The translations under genes were made by a program, and so were the position numbers. The notes beneath the pieces were generated by a model. It was not told the origin of the DNA and did no database searches. It worked only from the letters and a program-made list of their open reading frames with translations. 64,000 nt of DNA from Athalassotoga sp049965695 (GTDB taxonomy: Bacteria > Thermotogota > Thermotogae > Mesoaciditogales > Mesoaciditogaceae): positions 11,142-75,141 of the forward strand of contig NZ_JBMFWB010000009.1 in the NCBI RefSeq assembly GCF_049965695.1. The letters are read 5' to 3'. Shown piece after piece: positions 15,629-23,724 of this stretch (its first letter is position 1; each line of letters opens with the position of its first letter).

Positions 15629-16930
15629 CTATAAACGATCTGATAGGTAAAATTCTTGAACTTTTCTTTTTATTTTTTCTATGTGCTTTATGCCCATGGA
15701 ATTCTTCCACCAGTAATGTATGAGAGCACCCTTCAAAACAAGCGGATCTAAGTCTTTTGAAACCTCGCCTTTCGAAACCGCCTCTTCCCAGTCAACGGAA
15801 CCGGGGATGAGAGTGTATTCGTTCAAAAAAGGTTTTACTCCAAGGTCTATAACGGATTTTACGTCTTCCATTGCAGATTCAAAGGTCTGACCCGGCAGAC
15901 CGATTATCAGGTATGCTCCCAATTCTTTATTGGTAAATCCATTGTTTTTGAGAATATCGACGGCTTTTTCGAAGGCCGCATTTGTAACCTTTCCACCCGT
16001 CTGCTTTTGAAGGTATGGATCTCCGGTTTCATATCCGATTCTTATCGTTTTGAAATTCTTTTTCATCATCAAAGCGGCTATTTCTTCGTCAACGTAAATT
16101 GCATGAATGCCGTTGGGAAGATGATACCTTATGCCGGACGGCAATGCTTTCAATATCTCTTTGAATCTTACTTTATCGACAAGGATGGCATCATCGTAAA
16201 AGGCAAGGTCTTTGATGCCCATCTTTTTCAAAGATTCTATTTCTTCTATCACGGAACCGACACTTCTTGATTTGAATCCTCTTTGCCATGCCACACAGTA
16301 TGTGCATCTGAAAGGGCATCCATAAGTTGTGTGTACAACGGCGGCATCCAATTTGTCATAAAGTGAGTAATCAGGCGTGATCTTTTCAAACCAATCTATT
16401 CCTACAGGTTCGGGTATTTTTTTTCGAAATATCTTCTCTAAAACTTCGTAAATTTTCGGAATTCCATCTCCAGAAATTACGAAATCCGCACCAGATTTCT
16501 TCGCGTGATCCGGAAGCAGCGTGACGTAATTTCCACCGAGGATTACAGGTACCTTAAATCTTTCTTTTAGAAGTTTTATCGTTTCGAAAACGCCACCGTA
16601 CCAGTATGTCATCATAGAAGTTACGAGAATCACATCGGGATCAAAATCGATTTCGTCGAAAATGGAAAGCGGTGCGCCGTACCTTTTCATGTATCTCGGA
16701 ATGCCGTAAGTTTTTAAACTTCCGATTATTTCGGAATGAAATTTTCCGGTTCCATAAGGCCCATCGTGTGCGTCGTTGCCGGGCAAATTCCTGTCAAGCA
16801 GATCGAGCAATTTAACATCAAAATTTGAAACCCGCAGAGCCTTCGCGATGTACAAAAGTCCTACGGGTTTTAACCAAAAATCGTAAGCCGAAACGTCATG
16901 TATGTAAGGATTAACTAAAAGCGCTTTCAT
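15629..16930 (-). CDS. B12-binding-domain radical SAM protein, function unknown
   Basis: A 433-residue radical SAM protein. An N-terminal cobalamin-binding-type Rossmann domain (about 1-165) starts MKALLVNPYIHD; the classic DxHxxG cobalamin motif is not evident. The radical SAM domain carries C205-C209-C212 (CPFRCTYC), and downstream GYETGDPYLQKQTGGKV and GAYLIIGLPGQT are typical of the family. The product resembles uncharacterised B12-type radical SAM enzymes rather than a known methyltransferase or hopanoid/thio-transfer enzyme. It overlaps coaX by 20 bases at the end of the cofactor operon. Function not assigned. Confidence 0.85.
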   Translation of the reverse strand: MKALLVNPYIHDVSAYDFWLKPVGLLYIAKALRVSNFDVKLLDLLDRNLPGNDAHDGPYGTGKFHSEIIGSLKTYGIPRYMKRYGAPLSIFDEIDFDPDVILVTSMMTYWYGGVFETIKLLKERFKVPVILGGNYVTLLPDHAKKSGADFVISGDGIPKIYEVLEKIFRKKIPEPVGIDWFEKITPDYSLYDKLDAAVVHTTYGCPFRCTYCVAWQRGFKSRSVGSVIEEIESLKKMGIKDLAFYDDAILVDKVRFKEILKALPSGIRYHLPNGIHAIYVDEEIAALMMKKNFKTIRIGYETGDPYLQKQTGGKVTNAAFEKAVDILKNNGFTNKELGAYLIIGLPGQTFESAMEDVKSVIDLGVKPFLNEYTLIPGSVDWEEAVSKGEVSKDLDPLVLKGALIHYWWKNSMGIKHIEKIKRKVQEFYLSDRL

Positions 16931-17684
16931 TTTTTCGAGAGTAAAAAATGGATATTCCGATAAGCGTGAGATCCGGAATGTATTCTTCTATCTTTGTAGA
17001 ACTTTTGGAAATTTCAGCACCGTATCCGCCTGTTGATATGACTTTGAAGCGCTTAGAAAATTGATCTTCAAAGAGTGAGACAAGACCATCTATCGCAAAC
17101 ATCGTTCCAAGCATGATACCGGATTGAATGTTTGTTATCGTATCTTTACCAACGGGTGAATCGGGGAACTTAGCCTCAACGGAAGGCAATTTTGCGGTGT
17201 TTGTGAAAAGTGACTGAATTGCCGTCCTCGGACCGGGTAAGATAACGCCACCTTCATATTTATCGGTCAAAATATCGATCGTTATTGCCGTCCCAAAATC
17301 CACCACGATGACATTTTCTCCGTAATTTGCTTTGGCACTTATAACATTTGCGATCCTGTCCGCTCCGAGTTCGTTCGGAGTCCAGACATCCCACTCGATC
17401 CAGTTTACATCTTTGATCTTCACAAAAGTCGGGTTTTTATTCATGTACTTTCTTGCATAGTATTTGAAAACATCGTTCATACTCGGCACAACGGAGGCCA
17501 CGCAAATATCATCTATGCTTGATGGTTTGTAACCTGAAAAATCAAGAAAATTTTTTATGTGGACGGACAATTCATCTTCCGTGGAGATGTTTTTTGTGCT
17601 TATCCTCCATACATCGAAAGATTTGTTGCCGTTCATGAATCCCATCACGACGGTTGTATTACCGACATCAATTGCGAGTAGCAT
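16911..17684 (-). CDS. coaX: Type III pantothenate kinase
   Basis: Phosphorylates pantothenate, the first step of CoA synthesis. From ATG at 17682-17684 the protein is 257-258 residues, normal for CoaX, and starts MLLAIDVGNTTVVMG. An upstream in-frame ATG at 17768 would add 28 non-homologous residues inside pdxT; GGAGATGG just before 17684 supports the shorter form. The DVGNTT phosphate loop, GADRIANV, VVDFGTAITID and GGVILPGPRTA motifs are present. It overlaps the pdxT end by 17 bases. Confidence 0.95.
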   Translation of the reverse strand: MLLAIDVGNTTVVMGFMNGNKSFDVWRISTKNISTEDELSVHIKNFLDFSGYKPSSIDDICVASVVPSMNDVFKYYARKYMNKNPTFVKIKDVNWIEWDVWTPNELGADRIANVISAKANYGENVIVVDFGTAITIDILTDKYEGGVILPGPRTAIQSLFTNTAKLPSVEAKFPDSPVGKDTITNIQSGIMLGTMFAIDGLVSLFEDQFSKRFKVISTGGYGAEISKSSTKIEEYIPDLTLIGISIFYSRKNESAFS

Positions 17685-18246
17685 TTTTGACCATCTCCAC
17701 AAAAAATTCATGAATTCTCGTATCGTCAGAAAGTTCTGGATGAAAAGTTGAGGCAATGATATTTTCATGCCTTACAAAAACAGGTGCGTGGTTGTAACTT
17801 GCAAGCACATCGATCTTTCCAACTTTAGTTATCACAGGTGCCCTTATGAAGACCGCATCAAAAGGTTTGTCTCCGATGACAGGAATGGAAATTTCGGCAT
17901 GAAAAGAATTTATCTGCCTTCCGTATCCATTTCTGCTGACAGAAAGGTCTAAAACATCCAAAGAATCCTGTGCTGGGTGTTCAACTTCGTTTGCTAACAA
18001 TATCAAGCCGGCACACGTTCCATAAACCGGAAACCCTTTTTCTATTTTTGCCTTTAACACATCAAAAAGGCCTGTCAATTTTAAGAGTTTTAACATCGTG
18101 GTGCTTTCGCCGCCCGGCATTATGAGGCCATCAACTGCTTCGAGCGTTTTAACGGATTTCACGCGTATGGAATCTACACCGATCTTTTCCATAATTGCAA
18201 GGTGTTCTTCTATATCACCTTGCATTCCAAGTATGCCTATTTTCAT
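17668..18246 (-). CDS. pdxT: Pyridoxal 5'-phosphate synthase glutaminase subunit
   Basis: Releases ammonia from glutamine and channels it to PdxS for PLP formation. The 192-residue class I amidotransferase has the oxyanion-side motif MPGGESTT (43-50), nucleophile Cys78 in GTCAGLILLA, and the His/Glu pair in STFHPELSDD. It lies 13 bases after pdxS, the invariant partner. Confidence 0.97.
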   Translation of the reverse strand: MKIGILGMQGDIEEHLAIMEKIGVDSIRVKSVKTLEAVDGLIMPGGESTTMLKLLKLTGLFDVLKAKIEKGFPVYGTCAGLILLANEVEHPAQDSLDVLDLSVSRNGYGRQINSFHAEISIPVIGDKPFDAVFIRAPVITKVGKIDVLASYNHAPVFVRHENIIASTFHPELSDDTRIHEFFVEMVKNATRN

Positions 18247-18259
18247 GATCTACGCTCTT

Positions 18260-19138
18260 TCACCAGCCTCTTTCCTGTAATTTCTCAGTCAAAGTGGCAA
18301 TTTCCTGGCCTTCCATGGCCGTGCCTATATCTTCGCTTATTCTGACAAGTTCTTCAGGATCATCGTAATGCAAAACAGATTGAACTATCGCGTTTGCCAT
18401 TTTGGCCGGATTTGATGATTTGAAAATTCCGGATCCGACGAAAACTCCATCGGCACCCAAAATCATCATGAGCGCAGCGTCGGCAGGAGTCGCAACGCCA
18501 CCGGCGGCAAAATTCACGACCGGCAGTCTGCCACGTTCTTTGACCATTCTTACTATTTCCACTGGAGACGCTATTTCTTTTGAGTAACCCACGAGTTCTT
18601 CCTCGGCCATCGTTTTGACACGTCTTATGGCATCCATGACAGTGCGCATATGCTTGACGGCCTCGACGATGTTTCCGGTTCCAGCCTCGCCCTTTGTCCT
18701 TATCATCGCGGCGCCTTCTGCGATTCTTCTCAACGCTTCTCCGAGATCCCTTGCGCCACACACGAATGGAACTTTAAAATCATGTTTGTTTATGTGAAAC
18801 TTATCATCTGCCGGAGTTAAAACTTCACTTTCATCTATAAAGTCAACTCCAAGTGCCTCCAAAATTCTTGCTTCCGCTATGTGGCCTATTCTGACCTTTG
18901 CCATAACAGGTATCGAGACCGTTTCCATTATACGTCGTATCAAACCGACATCTGCCATTCTCGCGACACCGCCAGCCTTCCTTATGTCCGCCGGTACTCT
19001 TTCGAGCGCCATCACCGCAACTGCTCCGGCATCTTCAGCGATCTTTGCCTGTTCCGGCGTCGTCACGTCCATTATGACGCCATTTTTGAACATGTCCGCA
19101 AATCCTTCTTTTATAACCCAGGTACCTTTTTCTGCCAT
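18260..19138 (-). CDS. pdxS: Pyridoxal 5'-phosphate synthase lyase subunit
   Basis: Makes PLP from ribose-5-phosphate, glyceraldehyde-3-phosphate and ammonia (DXP-independent route). The 292-residue TIM barrel is highly conserved: IMDVTTPEQAKIAEDAGAVA, Lys81 in VMAKVRIGH, a second catalytic-lysine region, and GVFVGSGIFKSSNP. The ATG follows a GGAGG site. It sits between pncB and pdxT in one operon. Confidence 0.98.
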   Translation of the reverse strand: MAEKGTWVIKEGFADMFKNGVIMDVTTPEQAKIAEDAGAVAVMALERVPADIRKAGGVARMADVGLIRRIMETVSIPVMAKVRIGHIAEARILEALGVDFIDESEVLTPADDKFHINKHDFKVPFVCGARDLGEALRRIAEGAAMIRTKGEAGTGNIVEAVKHMRTVMDAIRRVKTMAEEELVGYSKEIASPVEIVRMVKERGRLPVVNFAAGGVATPADAALMMILGADGVFVGSGIFKSSNPAKMANAIVQSVLHYDDPEELVRISEDIGTAMEGQEIATLTEKLQERGW

Positions 19139-19151
19139 TTAAAACACCTCC

Positions 19152-20435
19152 TCACAAATTAACCTTTTCAAGTCTTGAAAGATTTCCTTTTTTTCTTCCA
19201 ACTTTTGCGCATGGTTCTCCATCAACTTCGACTATATCCGCAGTTATATCAATTTTTTCTCTCAAAAGGGATGATCCAACTCCGTAAGCGTCGACGGGCA
19301 CTCCTAACTTCTCGAATAAAGATATCTTCTCTGAATTGAACCCTCCCGAAACGACTATCTTTAAATTTTTCATTCCCATCTCATCAAATTCACGTCTTGC
19401 TTTCCAGACAAGTTCCGGACACACTCCCAAAGAATTTTCATTGATGGGAGTAACAGATGTGTCTCTAAGCGTTCCGGACGTGTCAAATCTCACTCCCCAT
19501 ATTTTACCTTTGCCTGATCCTATGACGGAATCGATATTTGACGAAGAAACAGAATATTTTTTGCCTGTCAGATGTTCGTAAAAATCTATCATCATACGTT
19601 TCGTCGTGCCTATCACATCGTTGTCCCAATCGACAAGAATTATTCTGTTGACATCGGAAGGTACATACTCGTCAAACTTTATCGCCGCCATAGATGTTGA
19701 TCCATGATATGCCGCTATCAAAGCGTGAGGCACAGTCCCAATGCCTTTTGCTCCCCAGTAATCGGCATTGGCGTCTGTTGAAACTACTTCAGCGCCGGCT
19801 TTGAAAGCCGCGTAACCATCAGTTGCCTGAACCCAGTAGTGATCAAATCTTGCAGAAAAATAAAGTATTTGTTTTCCGTTTGCAGCCTTAACGACACGTT
19901 TGACGGCAGTTGCCGAAGAAGTGCCGCGGGCTATTACGCCAAGCAGAACCGTTTCGAGGTAACCAAAATAAATCGGGTCGCCTTCTATCGTCATTATGGG
20001 TTCCATATCCTTTGCCTCTTCTCCATCGTAAAGGGCTTTTACCTCGATCTCTGAAAATTTATCAACCCAAAGTGCATTCATGGCATCGCGCAAATCCCAT
20101 CTCTTCCTGTTTATGCTTTCTATATTTTTTCTGTCCATGTCAAACACGGAATTTTGCAAATCTCTTTCCGCCACAAGTAGTTCCTGAAACAAAGATTGTG
20201 CCTTTTCTTCATCCTTAAAGTACCCCGTGCAAAGTTTTAAGATCGCAAGTGCTTCATCAATGCCAACAACTACAGCATCTTTTCTCGGAAAGAATTGATA
20301 AAGTACATTTGGATGATAATTGTCTTTTTTCAATACCTCGGTGTATCTCGTGAAATATTTATCTGAATAATATCCCGCACGAATTCTGTCTATCGGAACC
20401 TTAAACACTCTCGGATCAAGTCTAATGCTGCGCAT
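19152..20435 (-). CDS. pncB: Nicotinate phosphoribosyltransferase
   Basis: Converts nicotinate and PRPP to nicotinate mononucleotide for NAD salvage. From the ATG at 20433-20435 (preceded by GGAGGTC) the protein is 427 residues, starting MRSIRLDPRVFKVPIDRI; a longer in-frame start at 20474 would lie inside pncA and lacks support. It contains the catalytic-loop histidine in GTVPHALIAAYHGS, VDWDNDVIGTTKRM and the phosphate-binding GGFNSEKI and YGVGSSLL segments. It overlaps pncA by 14 bases, which places consecutive NAD-salvage enzymes side by side. Confidence 0.93.
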   Translation of the reverse strand: MRSIRLDPRVFKVPIDRIRAGYYSDKYFTRYTEVLKKDNYHPNVLYQFFPRKDAVVVGIDEALAILKLCTGYFKDEEKAQSLFQELLVAERDLQNSVFDMDRKNIESINRKRWDLRDAMNALWVDKFSEIEVKALYDGEEAKDMEPIMTIEGDPIYFGYLETVLLGVIARGTSSATAVKRVVKAANGKQILYFSARFDHYWVQATDGYAAFKAGAEVVSTDANADYWGAKGIGTVPHALIAAYHGSTSMAAIKFDEYVPSDVNRIILVDWDNDVIGTTKRMMIDFYEHLTGKKYSVSSSNIDSVIGSGKGKIWGVRFDTSGTLRDTSVTPINENSLGVCPELVWKARREFDEMGMKNLKIVVSGGFNSEKISLFEKLGVPVDAYGVGSSLLREKIDITADIVEVDGEPCAKVGRKKGNLSRLEKVNL

Positions 20436-20979
20436 TAAAAGACCTCCATTTTTCGATCTTAGCCCCCAACACATCTCTCATTTGGGAAATTGCAAATTCA
20501 TGTAACTTTTCATCGTAAGAGGCAACACCGTTTTCGTAAATTACAACATCGTAATCTCTGTTTTTCAACTCTTCGACCGTGTACATGACGCATATGTTTG
20601 TATCAACGCCGCAAATTTCCACATGCTTTGGAGATAAATTTTTCAAAATATCATCAAAATTCGTTCCGTAAAAGGCTGAAAATCTTTTTTTCATGACAAA
20701 ATTGATCTTTGAGTAATCTCTGATGATAAACTTCAGATCATCGAAAATCTCCGCACCATAGGTTTCTTTGATGCAATGTACCGGAAAGCGCTTAAACTCA
20801 AGATCATTCGGATCGTGCCAATCTTTTGTGAAGATTAAATCGTATTCTCTTTTCATCCTGTCTTTAACGATATCAATAACGACAGGTTTAACCTTTTCCG
20901 CTTGAGGAAAGTAAAGCGATCCGTTTTTCGTCACAAAATCATTTTGCATGTCTACGATCATCAAAAGACCAGACAACAT
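20422..20979 (-). CDS. pncA: Nicotinamidase / isochorismatase-family hydrolase
   Basis: Deamidates nicotinamide to nicotinate, feeding the adjacent PncB. The 185 residues contain catalytic Asp10 (IVDMQNDF), a metal-site DWHDPND, FPVHCIKETYGAEI, the catalytic lysine in FVMKKRFSAF and nucleophile Cys in GVDTNICVMYT. ATG at 20979 is preferred because AAAGGGTGAG sits just upstream; a GTG at 20985 would overlap that ribosome site. It is the first gene of the cofactor operon. The isochorismatase superfamily has other functions, but pncB adjacency settles the assignment. Confidence 0.92.
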   Translation of the reverse strand: MLSGLLMIVDMQNDFVTKNGSLYFPQAEKVKPVVIDIVKDRMKREYDLIFTKDWHDPNDLEFKRFPVHCIKETYGAEIFDDLKFIIRDYSKINFVMKKRFSAFYGTNFDDILKNLSPKHVEICGVDTNICVMYTVEELKNRDYDVVIYENGVASYDEKLHEFAISQMRDVLGAKIEKWRSFNAQH

Positions 20980-21107
20980 ACTCACCCTTTAATATTTTAG
21001 CACAATTGGAAGATTATAGTCATTAGGAATTCGATTTTTACATTTTTACAAGTGATTTGATATACTATACTTAACTCACTTTAAAAGCCGAATGCTTATT
21101 TACCATG

Positions 21108-21219
21108 AGCGGAGAGCAGGATGCCCTCGAGATGGCCTCCGCAGCCTGCGAGGACCAGACATCGAGTGGGGCACCTGCTGGAGCGATGATTCGGAATTTG
21201 AATTTTGTTTGGTATAAAA
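21108..21219 (+). repeat. Dispersed palindromic repeat, copy D (full length)
   Basis: Reads GCGGAGAGCAGGATGCC, CTCGAGATGGCCTCCGCAGC, TGCGAGGACCAGACATCGAG, GGGGCACCTGCTGGAGCGAT, then tail ATTCGGAATTTGAATTTTG plus TTTGGTATAAA. It aligns base for base with copy A except for a few substitutions and single-base indels. Its tail points at the Ntn-hydrolase start 40 bases on. Confidence 0.85.
21191..21218 (+). promoter_or_regulatory. Promoter-like tail of repeat copy D
   Basis: TCGGAA (21191-21196), 16 bases, TATAAA (21213-21218), 40 bases upstream of the ATG at 21258. It is the only promoter-like sequence found ahead of this single-gene unit. Confidence 0.5.
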
Positions 21220-21257
21220 TTGTTTTAAGTTAGTATATTTCGCAAGGGAGGTTCACC

Positions 21258-22232
21258 ATGTCGCTTGGAATTAGCGTTATGATCCCGGAAGGAATTGTGC
21301 TTGCAGCAGACAGTCGCCAGACTTACAGAAATCAAAAGGGAATGGCACGCATCGGTTCAGATTCGGCCTCGAAGGTATTTCGTATCGGTTCACGCATGGG
21401 ATTGGTCATTTCAGGCCTTGCGTTTTTGCCGCAGCAAGGTGTTATGAAGAACGTCAGCGGTTTTATCGATGAATTTCGTCAGACAAAGCCAGTTGATAAA
21501 ATGTCGGTTGGAGATGTCGCAAAAGAAATTTCCCAGTATTTTGATACCATTGTTCCTTATCGTGAACAGATCAAGCACATGCCTGAAAGCATAAAAACAG
21601 ATTTAGCGAGACAGGGAATGGAGTTGGTAGATCTCAAAGAAGAACCGACAAGAGTCGTATTTCATTTCAAAAATCGGGAAGGTCAGTTACAGGAAGCAAT
21701 TGCCGCACCGGACGGATTGCAGTTCATCCTCGCAGGTTACAACAAAAACAGAAGCAGCGAAGTTTACATGATATACATTCCCGGCACCGTCGAACAGGTT
21801 CGGGACAGCCGCCAACAAGGTAAAGAATTCGGTGCAGGCTGGATCGGTCAAACAGATGTCGTAACACGCATTGTCTTAGGTTTTGATCCACACATGCAGG
21901 GAATTCCCTTCGTTCGCGAAGCATCGGCCAAGATCGGTGAGAGCGCAATTCAGCAACAATTACGGGGTATGGAATACAGCATTCAATGGGGTACCATGAC
22001 CATGCAGGATGCCGTCGACTTCTGCCAACTTGCCATCGATACCACCACCGCCATTCAACGTTTCAGCGATGGGGTACTCATGGATCCGGGTGGCATAACC
22101 GGCGTTGGGGGCCATGTTGATGTTGCAGTTATAACATTTGATAAAGGTTTTGTCTGGCTGAGCCGAAAACATCTAAAGTCTAAAGATGGCAACGAAATTG
22201 ATCTTGAGAATTTACCGTCTTTGGAGAAATAG
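21258..22232 (+). CDS. Proteasome/HslV-like Ntn-hydrolase family protein, putative serine nucleophile
   Basis: A 324-residue protein whose first 60 residues match the 20S-beta/HslV/Anbu fold: SLGISVMIPEGIVLAADSRQ, then SASKVFRIGSRMGLVISG. If Met1 is removed, Ser2 becomes the N-terminal nucleophile. Asp18 then falls at mature position 17 as in proteasomes, and Lys39 takes the place of the catalytic lysine near 33, after a short insertion. The C-terminus ends with a typical beta strand, GGHVDVAVITFDKGFVWLS. The protein is longer than HslV (about 175) or Anbu (about 250), with an extra helical and strand region at about 75-180. No hslU or other chaperone lies nearby. Arginine codons are mostly CGT/CGC, unlike the AGA/AGG of the neighbours, which suggests recent acquisition. 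GGGAGG precedes the ATG. Substrate unknown. Confidence 0.7.
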   Translation: MSLGISVMIPEGIVLAADSRQTYRNQKGMARIGSDSASKVFRIGSRMGLVISGLAFLPQQGVMKNVSGFIDEFRQTKPVDKMSVGDVAKEISQYFDTIVPYREQIKHMPESIKTDLARQGMELVDLKEEPTRVVFHFKNREGQLQEAIAAPDGLQFILAGYNKNRSSEVYMIYIPGTVEQVRDSRQQGKEFGAGWIGQTDVVTRIVLGFDPHMQGIPFVREASAKIGESAIQQQLRGMEYSIQWGTMTMQDAVDFCQLAIDTTTAIQRFSDGVLMDPGGITGVGGHVDVAVITFDKGFVWLSRKHLKSKDGNEIDLENLPSLEK

Positions 22233-22244
22233 TCCATTCGAAAT

Positions 22245-23240
22245 CTAAGGTTGATTGAGAATGTCTTTCCACATCTCGATCATTTTCTTTGCTATTTCTT
22301 TTCCTTCAATATTCCTTTTTTTAAGCATTTCCGGAGTAACTTCGAGTTTTGTGCTCATTCTTTTTCTCACGATGCCGGAATCTATTTTTAATATGGACAG
22401 AATTTGACAAAGGCATTCTGCCTCTTCATCTTTTATCTTTATCGTCCAATCATACCTTTGATTCTCTATTTGATCGACAAAATCATTCATTCTCATGATA
22501 GACTTTATGATTTTTGATGGCGGAAAGGCTTTTTCTTTGAAAGTGTCCGCTGATTTTGTTCTGGCAAAAATTGCCTGCCATCTGCATTGATGATCTACCT
22601 TATCGGCAATTTCAAAATTCACAGATGGTATTCCAAGGTATGCTTCCAAATTCAATGCTTTTGCTATTTGAGATGCTTTCGAAAAATATTTGCCCTTAAC
22701 GAAACCATCCAAAGGCATAAAAAGCCTTTCTTTTGAAATTCTTTGTACAAGAGGCATGAAAGTTTTCATTGCAGTTAAAGTCTTTTCTTCCACGTCAAGA
22801 TCGTAATTCGAGATGAACCTCAAACCACGTAAAATTCTGACGGGATCTGATTTGATATTTTCGTATGGATTGAATGATCGCAGAATTTTGTTTTTGAGAT
22901 CTTCAATGCCGTTGGTTGGATCAACAACGTGAGAAATCAGAATTTCACCGTTCTTTTGAACCGGAAAAGCCATTGAATTTATTGTAAAATCACGCCTTTT
23001 GAGATCGTAATCGAGAGATTCATATCTTGAAATATCGTACTTAACACCTTTTATGAAGGTTCCTACGGTTTCGCCGGTTTTCGATTCTTTAAAGGTTTTG
23101 AATTTGATCTTCTCAAAAGCAGTTGTGGTTATGAGATCGTACTCTTTTGGTTCCGTGCCTAAAATTGTGTCTCTTACAGCACCACCGACGACAAAAAGGT
23201 CATCAAGGTTTTGGGCTATTATTTGTGGAATTTTCTTCAT
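22245..23240 (-). CDS. cca: tRNA nucleotidyltransferase / poly(A) polymerase family protein
   Basis: Adds or repairs the 3' CCA end of tRNAs, or part of it in organisms with split activities. The 331-residue class II enzyme has the N-terminal GGAVRDTILG (19-28) and the RNA-binding RRDFTINSMAF and DPVRILRGLRFISNYD motifs. The metal-binding DxD appears as E33-Y34-D35, a conservative change at the first acid. The start overlaps mgsA by 38 bases, but no later start fits the conserved N-terminus. Confidence 0.88.
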   Translation of the reverse strand: MKKIPQIIAQNLDDLFVVGGAVRDTILGTEPKEYDLITTTAFEKIKFKTFKESKTGETVGTFIKGVKYDISRYESLDYDLKRRDFTINSMAFPVQKNGEILISHVVDPTNGIEDLKNKILRSFNPYENIKSDPVRILRGLRFISNYDLDVEEKTLTAMKTFMPLVQRISKERLFMPLDGFVKGKYFSKASQIAKALNLEAYLGIPSVNFEIADKVDHQCRWQAIFARTKSADTFKEKAFPPSKIIKSIMRMNDFVDQIENQRYDWTIKIKDEEAECLCQILSILKIDSGIVRKRMSTKLEVTPEMLKKRNIEGKEIAKKMIEMWKDILNQP

Positions 23241-23619
23241 TGAGATCCGTTATTATCTTTTCAATTATCGCCGTTGCGCTGGCGAGATTTGTCGCCAAAG
23301 GGACGTTATGAACATCGCAAACTCTCAAGAGTGCGGATACATCTGGTTCATGTGGTTGTGCCGTGAGCGGATCTCTCAAAAATATCACGTAATCTATTTT
23401 GGAAGACGCTATCATGGCACCTATTTGAAGATCTCCTCCAAGAGGGCCGGAGAGCATTTTGTTCACTTTTATCTTCAATTTGTCTTCTAAAACTGTTCCG
23501 GTTGTATTCGTCGCGTAAAGTTCGCATTTTGACAGGACATCGAGATGCTCTTTGACAAAAATGACCATGTCTATTTTCTTTTTATCATGAGCCACAAGAG
23601 CCACACGTAACCTACCCAT
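23203..23619 (-). CDS. mgsA: Methylglyoxal synthase
   Basis: Converts dihydroxyacetone phosphate to methylglyoxal, a phosphate-recycling bypass of lower glycolysis. The 138 residues contain VALVAHDKKK, the threonine phosphate site ATNTTGTVLE, catalytic Asp in SGPLGGDLQIGAM, and DPLTAQPHEPDVSALLRVC. This is an exact family match; the C-terminal tail (EENSTNNSPKP) is unconserved. It is co-transcribed with cca. Confidence 0.96.
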   Translation of the reverse strand: MGRLRVALVAHDKKKIDMVIFVKEHLDVLSKCELYATNTTGTVLEDKLKIKVNKMLSGPLGGDLQIGAMIASSKIDYVIFLRDPLTAQPHEPDVSALLRVCDVHNVPLATNLASATAIIEKIITDLNEENSTNNSPKP

Positions 23620-23650
23620 CTCATCACCTCATTTACAGTTTATCAATTTC

Positions 23651-23691
23651 ATTGCTCCGCTGCGGAGGCCACCTTGAGGCATCCTGCCCTC
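23651..23691 (-). repeat. Dispersed palindromic repeat, copy E (left half only)
   Basis: On the minus strand GGGCAGGATGCCTCAAGG runs into TGGCCTCCGCAGCGGAG. The first part is identical to copy G over more than 20 bases. No tail or right half. CTCCGC-T-GCGGAG makes a tight hairpin. It lies just upstream of mgsA, between it and degV. Confidence 0.7.
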
Positions 23692-23724
23692 TCTGTGTTT
23701 TTGTCATTTACCGTACTTTACACA

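Larger units (their letters stand above)
20980..21257. other. Intergenic segment between divergent pncA and the Ntn-hydrolase gene
   Basis: AT-rich sequence at 20986-21100 presumably holds the pncA promoter, but I could not find a strong one. Positions 21108-21219 are repeat copy D. No gene seen. Confidence 0.6.

Noticed and set aside
17685..17768. N-terminal extension of CoaX
   Set aside because: The extra 28 residues lie inside pdxT, are not family-like, and a ribosome site precedes the ATG at 17684.
20436..20474. Longer start for nicotinate phosphoribosyltransferase
   Set aside because: It extends into pncA without a ribosome site, while ATG at 20435 follows GGAGG.
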